Of a DNA stretch of 64,000 nt, positions 34,940-44,388 are shown in pieces. This DNA is from Symbiodinium microadriaticum (Eukaryota; Sar; Dinophyceae; Suessiales; Symbiodiniaceae): positions 302,927-366,926 of the forward strand of contig LSRX01000680.1 in assembly GCA_001939145.1 (NCBI GenBank), in the 5' to 3' direction. The notes under the pieces were generated by a model. It was not told where the DNA came from and did not search any database. It worked only from the letters and a program-made list of their open reading frames with translations. Both the position numbers and the translations under genes were made by a program. Position 1 is the first letter of the stretch. Every line of letters starts with the position of its first letter.

Positions 34940-36000
34940 TCAGAGTCCCATATCATGCAGCGCATGCGGGCTGAGCCTGTTGTGCCCCAGCACTTTGGCC
35001 TTTGCAAGCCAAAGTGGTGCGTCGGGATCCTCGCTTCCCTCTCTCAGCCTCTCAACCCTAGCCTGCGCCAGCAGCAGCGCGGCACCGGCACGGTTGCCCG
35101 AGGTGCACTGAACCATCCTCAGCCAAGCGAACTCTAACTCCAAGGGCGAAGCAGCGAAAGGAGCGGCGTTCTCGGGTCCTGGCAGGGGCCTCGGGAGCCG
35201 GTCCATGGCCGCCAGGACCTCGCCACGAGCACCCTGCGAGCACCTACATAGATTTGCTTCGACTTCGCCAGGGCACTGATGCCGCATGCTCTGCTGTGGC
35301 TTTTTGGCTGCTAGGATTGGGAATGGGCGCCACCTCCACCTGCGTCCGTGGGTGCTTTAACTGAGTCGTCTGAATCTGTCTGCCTCCCAACCTGGCACCC
35401 CGCAGCTTCGATCTCCTTCTTGTGGAAGTGCTTGTTCTCCTTTGCTTCTGTGCTAAATCTTCGGAATCGACCCCGCTTTCAGGACATTCTCCGAGACACT
35501 GCTGGGTTGAGGTAGAGCCAACCCTTGTAACGTGGAGCAAGCTGATTGATGATCGCCACGTCGAGGTTTCCTGCCCGAGCACATCCAAACAGCTGTGCAA
35601 CAGGCGCGGCCGCAAGATGAAGGGAATCCGTCGAAACTCGAAACCCCCTTCCACGCCTGACAGGCTGACGTCCCCCGGGATGTTTGGCGTGCTCACACCG
35701 AAGAGCTCAGGCTTGAGGCCTTGTTTCCAGCTGAATGGGAATCTGATGAGCAGCACCGACTCGCTTGAAGCAAACTGGACCAGATGAGTTCACCTCACAT
35801 CATGTCCTCCCTCTAGCCATGCTGCTGTCGGTCATGGCAGCAGCGCCCTGGGTCGCGGCCTCACCTGAACGGAGGGGCCCAAGAGCCGGAATAAAACAGA
35901 CGACTCGCTTGCGTTGAGCTTTCCTACTTCCCGAGTTCTCGAACCACTGCTGGAGCTGCTGACACGACTCGCTTGCCTGGCCTGCGCCGGCTATGGGCAC
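34940..36000 (-). CDS. Unidentified gene between SQOR and ETHE1-like
   Basis: Three minus-strand pieces look coding: about 35830-35935 (RKRVVCFIPALGPLRSGEAA), about 35540-35756 (RFPFSWKQGLKPELFGVSTP, then FILRPRLLHSCLDVLGQE) and 34940-35240 (SPLELEFAWLRMVQCTSGN, then LLLAQARVERLREGSEDPDA, ending in a stop). The last has an alpha-helical, repeat-like character. No rhodanese CRxG(K/R)R loop, sulfite oxidase or other sulfur-pathway motif is visible, so position between two sulfide-oxidation genes does not by itself assign a role. Introns similar to those next door are expected, and the junctions are not resolved. Confidence 0.4.
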
Positions 36001-36554
36001 GGAAGCCTCCGCAAGGTCGTTCTAGTATGCATAAGCAGACAACTACGAGCTGCTTTCGCCGTGCAAGTGCGCTTCAAGGCATCAACTGTTACAGCCAACA
36101 TCCAGTGGCATGATGCTTCACAAGCAGCTTTGCAAATTCTTCCGCCTTCAGTGCAGCGGTTTCAGACGGCGGCGCTGCCTCCAACCACAGACCGGCAGGA
36201 AGGTTCGAAATGTTCACGCAGGTTCACGCAGGCAATGCAAGGGAATCAGAACTGACCACGTTTAGCGGGCATCGACTTCTTACATGCATAAGCTGATAAA
36301 TCATCAGCCGTGGATGCTGATCTGTTGCAGAACTGACGATGACACAGCAGACTCACCACTCCGGCGACACCCTGACCGTAAGAATGCTACAACACCATGC
36401 AGAGTTTCAAACCGGGATCTTGCGTACGACACCGCTCAGAAGTCAACCCTACTAGCGTGTGTCCCTACAGCCCCACTGTAGGCCTTGAAGGCAATCGGCT
36501 TGGCGGCCTGGGGATTGACGTCAAAAGGAAGGAACTAAGACTAAGACTGAGACT

Positions 36555-39500
36555 CTAAGAGACGCCTCTCCCAGCCTTGGCCTTGTGCTTCACGGACGGC
36601 TCAAACCACATGTACTTGCCGTACCTCGCAAGCTCTGGCTGTGCATGCTATGCCATCCCCATGCGCATACACAAGCTCTTAGAGCAATCCATTTCTCTGG
36701 ACGGCCAGTTAGCAGTTGAGGTGCCATCGTCCCAGAGGCATAGAATGCCAGTAGACGTGCTCGAAGACGTACCGCTTCCTCGGAGCGATATTGATTCAGA
36801 AGATTCTGCCCCGCGAGTCTCCCCTGCCTGCCCTACCTCAACATAAGCCGAGCATCAACCAATAAAACAAAGTGTTGGGCTTTGTCTGGTCCAGCGGAAC
36901 GAAAGTGGGAGTGGCTTCCTCGGCAGCAAGCGTCAAAGCTCCGCGCAAGTTGGCTCGGCACATGCCGTTCTTTGTGCTCAGAAGCCACTTCCGAACCGAC
37001 ACTGCTTGCATCGCAAGACTCCATCGTGTAGCCGTTGAACTCCGCGAGCAGCAGTTTGCTGTCCTAGCTCTGCCAAGTCGCATCTGCGGCTTGCCATTTC
37101 ACACTCATGACTCCCAAGTTGGCTTAACTTAAGCGCGAAGCGCAGTCACTGTCGGCCAAGCGGCCCCCAGAAGCACGGGACATGCTGTGTAGCCATCGTA
37201 GGTGGAAGTGGCCTCTCTGCCGGACAGCAGAGCCTGCACCTGGGCCCACAGGACTCACAGAGCCTCCTCCGGTCCTCTCTCTGCACTCTGCCCTGCTCTG
37301 CACTGCTCTGCATGTTCCGAGCGGCGTTGTAGGTGACGACTGGGGCCTGGGAGGAGATGGCCGAGTACGTCCTGAGAAAGTCGAAGGCACCCTTCGCAAC
37401 GTCTCGAAATCTTGATTCCAAGCGGCTTCGAGGTCGGGAGCGAGGAGCAGTCGCCGAGGGAGAAGACATTGGAGAACTTGTTGTGCTGGCAAGTCTCCTG
37501 AAGGGCGCAGCAAAATCTTCTGGCACCGGCACCTCATCACAACACAAGACAGAATCCCCAAGATGATTTCCTTGTCCACATCGACGAATCCGGCCGCATT
37601 TGCGAGGGGGCTATTCCTGCATTGAAATCGCACTGCAGTGAAGCTCGGAGGAAGGCAAGCAAGTCCTGTACGCTCCTGATGAAGTCTGGTGCACTCATGG
37701 GGGGCGTGACATGGAGAAAGTCGAACTCTTTCGTCAGCAATTCACCACCTGTCGCGAGGCGTACTTGCGAACGGCTCCGGACATTCAGGGGTGGAGCAGC
37801 TTCTTCGACCTGCCTTCCTTTTCAAAGGTCGCGATCTTCCTGTCAGGTACACCGGAAGGCTGGATCTCTGGATGCACAAGAAGCATACGTAGAGTTGGCT
37901 GGAGACCCTGTCTAAAGAGCCTGGCCTCTCCCCATCGACTTCCACGAGATTCGTCTTGACATGCGGGGTGATGTCTTGGATGATGCAAAGCCACATTTCT
38001 GTCTTGCAGTAGTTATTCCTGGTGCCGGCTGAAAGCTAGTGCCCTCAAACCATCCCTCAGCTGACATCTTCCACGAAGGGCCGAATTCCAGGCCAGGGTT
38101 CTCTTTGACTTCATGACCTTCTCCAAGGCTACCCGATACTCAGGGCAAGCGAAGATGCCTTAGAGACAGCGGAAAAAACAACCATTGTCAAGTAAAGCAC
38201 TTTTGCCCTCCCGGCATTATGCAGCCACACGTGCCTGGGGTTGCCGTGCAGAACTCAATCTCGATGTTGTCACGAACTCCTGACATGCCCCCAAACCGGT
38301 GGCTGATCCCAGATCCAAGGCCAATGCGTCCTCGTTGACGCCATGCCGCTTCGGCCAGGTAGCAAATCCTGAAGTCAGTTTCAGTTCTGGGTCGGCTGTG
38401 AGTCGGTGAAATCTGCTTGCTGTCTTGGCTTCTTCTGTGGTGCTCCACCACAGTTGACGGCTGTGCCCGGGTTGGTGAAGATGGCTTTCCCTCGCACGGG
38501 TGCACTTGCAGGTTAGTCTGTCCGCAACACTTTGCTTTGGAAAGGAAGATGCTATACAACAGTTTGAGACGGGCGCGACGATTGTACGCTCAGGAAAGCT
38601 TTGCCTGCATTAAACAATCACGAACACTGAAGACACAAGAGTGGGTGCCTTTCTGCATGTTCTGGATGTTGGCCCAAACACTTGGCGAGTAATCAAAGGA
38701 GTAGATTGAGGCAACCTTGGGTTGTCGACCCTGCTCACTGTGGAGGAGGTGCAGCAAACAGATGACGATCTACAGTCCAGGCACGCCATTCTTTCCCATG
38801 GTTTCCGGGAGTCCTGCCCAGGCCGTGAACGAGCTCTTTAGACTGGGCTCATGAGCGCAGTCTCGGACCTGTCACGGCTCCAAAGTTCTGCTGCAGGCCG
38901 GCAGCCACGACCAGGATATCGTACTCCTCACGCCGTGCTAAGCTAGTTTGGGTATCGGTATGGGCTGTCGATGCCTGATAACTATGTGCCTCTCAACTAA
39001 ACATCATCTCGGAGTGGTGATTGGGCACTTCTTCGGCGTTTCCCAGATACTTGCTGATGCGTCGGCATGCGAAACGGTCGCAACATGTCGCAACTGTGCA
39101 GCCGACTGCAGCCTGCAAGGATGGGCTGGTTCTCTATGGTTCAGAATCCGAGGAGCGATCTGCTGGCCGCTCGCCAGGGTCAACTTGTTCTGCTCTGGCT
39201 GGAAGGTCAGGCACTTCTCCTGCAGGCACAAACTTAGGGGACCTGAGCACTCTTGCAGACCTCAAAGCAGAAACCAACTGAAAGGAAGTGCTGTAATCAG
39301 GCAATACACGTAGAAGAAAGCTCGTTTAACTTCTCCTTGATCCACTGCACGTGGTGAGGCATCACCTGGCCATGCAGTGCAAGCGAAACGCGAGTCTCAA
39401 CTGACAGCCCCCCAACCTTAAACTTCCGGCCCTGCCTGCTCCATCGGTCGTGCGGAGTTCTGGACCTAACTCCCAACGTCAAGCTACAGGCTGCTACAGC

Positions 39501-40106
39501 TACAGGCACGCGTCAGGCCAAAGAGCATCTAGTCCCAATCCACCTACCATCGTCCAGTAGGGCATGTACAGGTGCTGATCCTGACACCCCAAGCTTACAT
39601 GCCCCTGAGTGAGCCTCTTTTTGACTGTGCTGTGGGTTCCTCAAGGGCCTCTTCAGGTGCTTTTCTGGTCAAGCCAGGCAATCATGACATGAAGAGAACA
39701 TCCTAGCCGGCGAGGTGTCCCTGGGCTCGATGACCGCGATGCCGCTGTGTTCACCTTGCAGCATTGTAGGAGCAGTAGCAGGATGCTCCAAAGCAAAGCA
39801 ACACGACATTCTGACAGGTTTTTTTGCTTCTCTCTTTCCTGAACCAAGATGCTCTTCGGCAGCTTTCTGCAGAGCTGTGAAGCCACCTGAGAACTCAGTG
39901 AGAATCATTTCCAAGGGAAAAGTCCTCGAGCTGCTGCCAGGGTACGGAAACGCCTGAGGAACCTTTGACGCATCAGCCCAAACATAGCATGACAGTCGTT
40001 CTTTATCACCGGTTGGGGCCGCAGCCCTCACGAAGCATCTTGCTTCCTCCCTGCTTAACCGTGCGGACAAGCAGCCTCCACCAATTATGGCAATCCGGTA
40101 TTTCAT
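36555..40106 (-). CDS. SQOR: Sulfide:quinone oxidoreductase, mitochondrial type
   Basis: FAD enzyme of the inner mitochondrial membrane that oxidises sulfide to a persulfide and reduces ubiquinone. At least 22 small exons read in order: MKYRIAIIGGG (40076-40106, FAD-binding), GGFTALQKAAEEHL (from 39886), GIAVIEPRD (about 39735), DQHLYMPYWTMVGG (from 39580), MPHHVQWIKEKL (from 39365), CLTFQPEQNKLTLASGQQ (about 39215), EEYDILVVAAGLQQNFGAV (about 38930), WANIQNMQKGTHSCVFS (about 38680), GKAIFTNPGTAVNCGGAPQK (about 38490), ICYLAEAAWR, GVRDNIEIEFCTATPG, FACPEYRVALEKVMKSK, HVKTNLVEVDGE, EFDFLHVTPPMSAPDFI (about 37730), LANAAGFVDVDKE, NVFSLGDCSSLPTSK (about 37450), AISSQAPVVTYN, TYDGYTACPVLLG, KLLLAEFNGY, FVPLDQTKPNTLFYWLML and GKYMWFEPSV, with stop at 36555. 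Both redox Cys are present (NCGGAPQK and GDCSSLPTSK). The start is not fixed: an in-frame Arg-rich stretch upstream of 40106 could be a targeting peptide but lacks an ATG. Confidence 0.88.
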
Positions 40107-40195
40107 TGCCTTACATGTTCGAGCCACTGGCAGACGCAAACATTGTTGCGAGCGGGCAAGGTAACTATCAAGTCTACTACACACCCTAACCGGCC

Positions 40196-40519
40196 CTAAC
40201 CCACGGAGACACTGCCCGATTGATTGCAGTCGGAGCGACGGGTTGCACCGGCACGGCTTTGTGGCCCAGTTGCCGTGAAATCAAGCCCAGCATGCCCCTC
40301 ACCGCACCGCTCCGCTTCATGGCCTCCTCCGGGCACAGCTCGTGTCTGGTCTTTTGTGGAAAGCCGGATTAGCAGTCGTATGGTAGGGTCTCTTGGAAAT
40401 CCTGGAAGCTCCAGAGCCTGGTTGGGAAAGCAATCCGAGAGAGAGTCAACACTCCCAAAGGCTTGAGACCCGAAGAGAAGCTTCTTTCGCAGCATGTCGA
40501 GCCGTTCATGCAGGCTCAA
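40196..40519 (-). CDS. Unidentified coding-like piece
   Basis: A 107-codon frame with a protein-like N-terminal half (HERLDMLRKKLLFGSQAFGS and NQALELPGFPRDPTIRLLIR) and a Gly/Arg-rich end. It lies between the WDR26-like exons and SQOR in the same direction. It could be a later exon of the former gene or the tail of a separate one. It has no WD40 blade pattern. Confidence 0.3.
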   Translation of the reverse strand: MSLHERLDMLRKKLLFGSQAFGSVDSLSDCFPNQALELPGFPRDPTIRLLIRLSTKDQTRAVPGGGHEAERCGEGHAGLDFTATGPQSRAGATRRSDCNQSGSVSVG

Positions 40520-40738
40520 GCATTGCCAATGAAAAAGCTGTGGAAGTTGTCACAATCATAGCCACATCCTGAATGAAACTCGGCAGCATGCTCAAGGCAG
40601 CGCGCATCAATGGCAAAGGGTATCCTGCAGGTTGCCGACGTGCGCGGTGGCACGTGGATGCACGTGGAGTAGCTTGAGAGAAGCGCTTGCGGAAGGGATT
40701 AGAAACATCTTGAAGCAGCCAAGGACTCAGCACTTACC

Positions 40739-42203
40739 TCGCCCACTGCCGTGCTAGAGTCTCGCACTCGGGGGCCCGGACTGAAAATGAAGGCCCAGCA
40801 GTGCACTCCCAAACGATGATGCTCTCATCCTTCCAACGCAGCGATTTGCCACATCGTCTCACACTCTCAAGAAAAGTAATCGAGAGAGCTACTGCTGGAG
40901 GAAGCGACAGGTGACCACAATTCCTACGGTCAGAAAATCGATGTCAGGCCTAAACATAGCCGGATCCCCGAGACTCACAAGCAACTCAACTCCGAGATTC
41001 AAACCAGGAAGCCGGAGGAAATCTCGGTGCCGCCAATTGAAGACACAACTCTCACTTCACATACTGCTTGGGCCCCTTTTCGATGAGCCCAACTTGTGCA
41101 ACAGATAACCCTGGGACATAATTCTACGTGTGTTCCCAACAGAATACGTCTGCAAAAGTCGGCTCATCGTGAGGGCCTTCGACGAAGACGCTAGGTAGCG
41201 GCCGTCGTCTGTGACGACCGCAAACCAAACCTCGTCTCGATGATGGTTGAGCCTCACAGGCCGAAAGCGTTACAGGATCCAAGCGGGGTCTTGGATTGGA
41301 GTGATTTTCTCTGGTGCTCCAGAGCCTTGCAACGCAGTGGATGGGCAGAGCCGGCCTGGGCCAAGGCTGCAAAGAGCTGTCAAAACTGCATCTCTTGTCC
41401 TTTTAAGGGGGGCACGCGGTGTAGCTGTAGTCCTTGAGCAGGTTCGGTCCGGAAGACCTGAGTAAGCGGCACCAGCCTTTCCATGCGTATGCAGCCCGCA
41501 GACCACGACGTGAAGGTTGCTTGAGTGCCCTGCAGCAGCGTCGGGTCCATGTCGGTGGACAAGCAGTGTAGCTGCTGATACCTCAGGCGCGAATTCATGT
41601 TCCAACTCGCCAGTCGCAGATATCTGGTGAGTGCAGCTGCCCTGACGGGACTTCGGCTGGCTATGTGGGGCTTCGACTTAGGGCGACCTGAACCGAAGAG
41701 GATTCCGCACACGACCCAAAAGATGCCCCTCAGACAGAGGAGAGATCTGAAAATCTGAAAGCTCTGCTTCCGGCCACCCTGCCTGGACGGGCCGGCAACT
41801 GTGGGGCGAATGGGCGAATGGCTCTGTCTTCTTGGACTCCCTTAAGGACTCTCAAGTCTTAGGAGTGTAGCCCTTCGAATCTTCCACCGGTTTTCGTCGC
41901 CTTTGCCGATGTTTGCCGGTGGCTGAGGGCGCCACATGAGGTTCGGATCGAGATCAGTGTAGAGGCAGTGAAGCTGCTGATACCTTTCCAGGTAATGCCA
42001 GCCAGAGCAGTACAAACCATCATCTCATTCGCAGATCGCCACAACTTCTCGGCCGCCGAGCCATGCGGTTTGAAGCGCAGAGCACGACGCCAGGTGACAC
42101 TTGCTCTGCCGGCGTCATTTGCGGAGCGCGCCTGACCGCTTGCCACAGCAGCGCACAGAGGCGGCGCGGGGGCAGAGCCAAGTCCGGGGGCAGCAGCTCC
42201 ACC
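40739..42203 (-). CDS. WDR26/Gid7-like protein (partial), with duplicated exon
   Basis: WDR26/Gid7 proteins are beta-propeller subunits of the GID/CTLH ubiquitin ligase. Exons read: 42132-42203 (ELLPPDLALPPRRLCALLW, the helical segment before the propeller), then YQQLHCLYTDLDPN (41984 downward) or its copy YQQLHCLSTDMDP (41584 downward), then LNHHRDEVWFAVVTDDGRYL (about 41181-41255, first WD40 blade, with the EVWF motif typical of this family), then DESIIVWECT (about 40765-40832), the end of that blade, with a stop at 40739. The donor after LASSSK at about 41181 is GC, and AAG joins GAT to give SKDESIIVW. Only the first blade is found, so the protein is truncated here or further exons are missed. 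The N-terminal LisH/CTLH part is not clearly identified; the copia insertion begins 270 bp upstream. Confidence 0.55.
41500..41984 (-). repeat. Tandem duplicated exon (YQQLHCL copies)
   Basis: Two short minus-strand stretches begin with AG|GTATCAGCAGCTNCACTGC, the first at 41984 and the second at 41584. They encode YQQLHCLYTDLDPN and YQQLHCLSTDMDP. Each has its own acceptor AG and keeps the frame from the upstream exon (AG plus G gives Arg). After about 14 codons they diverge completely. Confidence 0.7.
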
Positions 42204-42467
42204 TTCCGAGGATGTCACCGCGAAGAATCCCAGGTGTGGCCGCTGCCCATGCTCAGCATCTGGCCAGTCGATCCGCAACGTCGCCACGAGACGGTGAGGA
42301 GTCTGCAAGCTCCTGGAACGGCGCGAGACTTCGACAAGCTCAGGGCTTAGGCTCAGGAGCTGTCGTAGGTGAACACCGAAACCTTTGGCTTGTTTTGTGC
42401 CTTCGCAGCTGTTCCTGTCGATCGGTATTCTTCTGTGCCTGCCTTGCGCTGTCATCTCCGACGACTG

Positions 42468-42471
42468 CTTG
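42468..42471. repeat. Target-site duplication CTTG (left)
   Basis: CTTG directly precedes the left LTR and is matched by CTTG at 52458-52461 directly after the right LTR. Four bp is one short of the five usual for Ty1/copia. Confidence 0.7.
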
Positions 42472-42598
42472 TAATGGCTATAAGCGATCGGACACCTTTT
42501 CGGCACCTGCGCAGCATATGAGCTCAAGGCCTGCGGATGCGTATCAGGATCACATGTGGAGCGAAAGAGAACAGTCTGGACTGCACATGACTGTCACA
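42472..42598 (-). repeat. 3' LTR of the copia element (127 bp)
   Basis: Identical over 127 bp to 52331-52457. On the element strand it begins TGTGACAG and ends GCCATTA. It is the 3' LTR because the coding ORFs run toward it on the minus strand. A short purine stretch (GGGAG, plus-strand 42600-42604) just inside could be a weak polypurine tract. Confidence 0.92.
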
Positions 42599-42627
42599 GC
42601 TCCCAAAATTCTAAGTTCGCGAACACA

Positions 42628-44388
42628 TCATGTACACTTGACCTTCTGTCGGTGCTCGCTTTGCTTTCCTCTGGACAATACTTCGGCCTCTTGCTCAATC
42701 TTCAAGTGGTTGGTTTTAAGAAGGTTCATCAAGGGGACCTCATGAGCATTACCCACCTTGGTAAGGGCATCCGCAGGGTTAAAGTTATGTGGAACCCAAC
42801 GTATCCTACCACGAAGCTTGGCAAGAGACTCCTGTATTATTGCCACTTCTAGAGCAGACCGGTCATCTTCGCCCTGTGCTTGCTCATTCTTCACAGAGTC
42901 GAACAAGCTTTTCGCATCAGCAATGGCCACAACTGCAGGATCTTTGTACTCCTCGCTCTCTTCAGCCACCACAGTAGCTGAGCCTCGTAGCCCAAGTTCC
43001 ACTTCGATGTCCACTGCCAAGTCTCGCGGACTGAAGTGACTGGTACATATGCTTCTCCAAAATGCGACTTGTTTCTCCATTGCGCCTAGCGCCGTTGACA
43101 GAGATATTGATTCGCATAGAAGCGTGTTGCCAGCACGTCTCCGTAGCCTCCGCGACTTCCAGGCAATCAACGACATTGGAGCTTGGCGTCCTTGATTGAG
43201 CGCCGGGGTAGTAATGCCCTGTAGCCAGCCATGCTGTGATTTCTCCTTTCCGGATTTGTCAAACGCTGAATCGGATATCAGGACGTGTCTCACCTCCTTT
43301 TCCGCAATGGGGAAGATCTTGAGGGTCACTGGGTGCTTCTTTAAGTGCGCAATCACATCATTGATTGCCCATGCTTGAGCGACTGTGGGGGCAGATACAC
43401 ATCCAGAGTAAATGGATGCTGCTGCTGACACATCCGGCCGGCCTTCTCTGGCCACCCAGTTGATAGATGCCACGGCCCCTCGTATTTGCGAAATCTCATC
43501 GGCCGTGCACATAGTCTTGTCAGCTGCCTTCTGCAACACCTTGCGGTTTATCGTCACAAACTTGAGCCGATGATTGATGTAATCGTGCATGGAGTACCGG
43601 TACCCAAAATCAGCATCCTGGATGATTCGTCTTCCTGCATACGCAGTTCCTTCAGGATGCTCTTGAAGTCGAACAATCTTGCCGAACTTAAATCTTTCCT
43701 CCAATTGCTTCATCAATTTCTGGTGTCTTTTGCCTCCGGCTTCTAGAAGGTCGTCTACCTCAACCACAATGATGCCTTGCGTCTGCGTCGGGTCCTCGTC
43801 CTTTCCATTGCTGTCCAAAGTGAGCACGCATCGATCGTAGACATTGATGCGATATCCCAACTGCTTGACAAGGACTTCAAGCAACGACCGACGCCACCAC
43901 GATGGCCCGGATACTAGGCCGTAAATTTCGCCATTCAATAAAATCAACTGATCTCTGTGACATCCTTCGAACACGCCGTCCGATGGCATACTGCATGCCA
44001 ACTTCTGAGTTCTTGTTGTCGGTCTTCCCTGCAGAAATGCAGTCTTCGCGTCCTTGACCGTTCCGGGCCAAGCTCGCGTAGCTGACAACTGAAGAAACTG
44101 GTACATCGACTGAGTTAGCGGAGTCGGTGCTGAGCGCTCGATGTCATTGATGAGTGGGTCACGCCACCCAATGGCGCACCAGCGGGATTTCGGTGCAACT
44201 TTCTCCGCTTCCTCGGCCGAGAGCTTGTGTCCATCAAAGTTGTCTGGGAGAACTGAGAACTCCTCGGTCGGCTTGTATCGGTCCACAAACCTGCTCGGGA
44301 TCACGTGCTCGGGATGCTTGCGACGAAATTCCTGGCTCTCTTGAATCGACAAGATGGTGATAGCGCCACTTTCCAACAGCGATTGCAC
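42628..44388 (-). CDS. Reverse transcriptase and RNase H of the copia element
   Basis: A 586-codon frame that continues the integrase ORF after a frame change. RT: KSRWCAIGWRDP, TVKDAKTAFLQG (first catalytic Asp), EIYGLVSGPSWWRRSLLEVL and IIVVEVDDLLEAG (the Asp-Asp box), followed by ERFKFGKIVRLQ. RNase H: GAVASINWVAREGRPDVSAA, LISDSAFDKSGKEKSQHGWL (catalytic Asp), LLCESISLSTALGAMEK (Glu), VAIADAKSLFDSVKNE (Asp) and VPHNFNPADALTK (Asp). All catalytic positions expected for Ty1/copia are present. In-frame sequence upstream of the first Met (EISNKEVQ) matches the family's N-terminus, so this is not a separate gene. It was split from the integrase frame by loss of one base near 44400, probably in a T run. 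Confidence 0.9.
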   Translation of the reverse strand: MQSLLESGAITILSIQESQEFRRKHPEHVIPSRFVDRYKPTEEFSVLPDNFDGHKLSAEEAEKVAPKSRWCAIGWRDPLINDIERSAPTPLTQSMYQFLQLSATRAWPGTVKDAKTAFLQGRPTTRTQKLACSMPSDGVFEGCHRDQLILLNGEIYGLVSGPSWWRRSLLEVLVKQLGYRINVYDRCVLTLDSNGKDEDPTQTQGIIVVEVDDLLEAGGKRHQKLMKQLEERFKFGKIVRLQEHPEGTAYAGRRIIQDADFGYRYSMHDYINHRLKFVTINRKVLQKAADKTMCTADEISQIRGAVASINWVAREGRPDVSAAASIYSGCVSAPTVAQAWAINDVIAHLKKHPVTLKIFPIAEKEVRHVLISDSAFDKSGKEKSQHGWLQGITTPALNQGRQAPMSLIAWKSRRLRRRAGNTLLCESISLSTALGAMEKQVAFWRSICTSHFSPRDLAVDIEVELGLRGSATVVAEESEEYKDPAVVAIADAKSLFDSVKNEQAQGEDDRSALEVAIIQESLAKLRGRIRWVPHNFNPADALTKVGNAHEVPLMNLLKTNHLKIEQEAEVLSRGKQSEHRQKVKCT

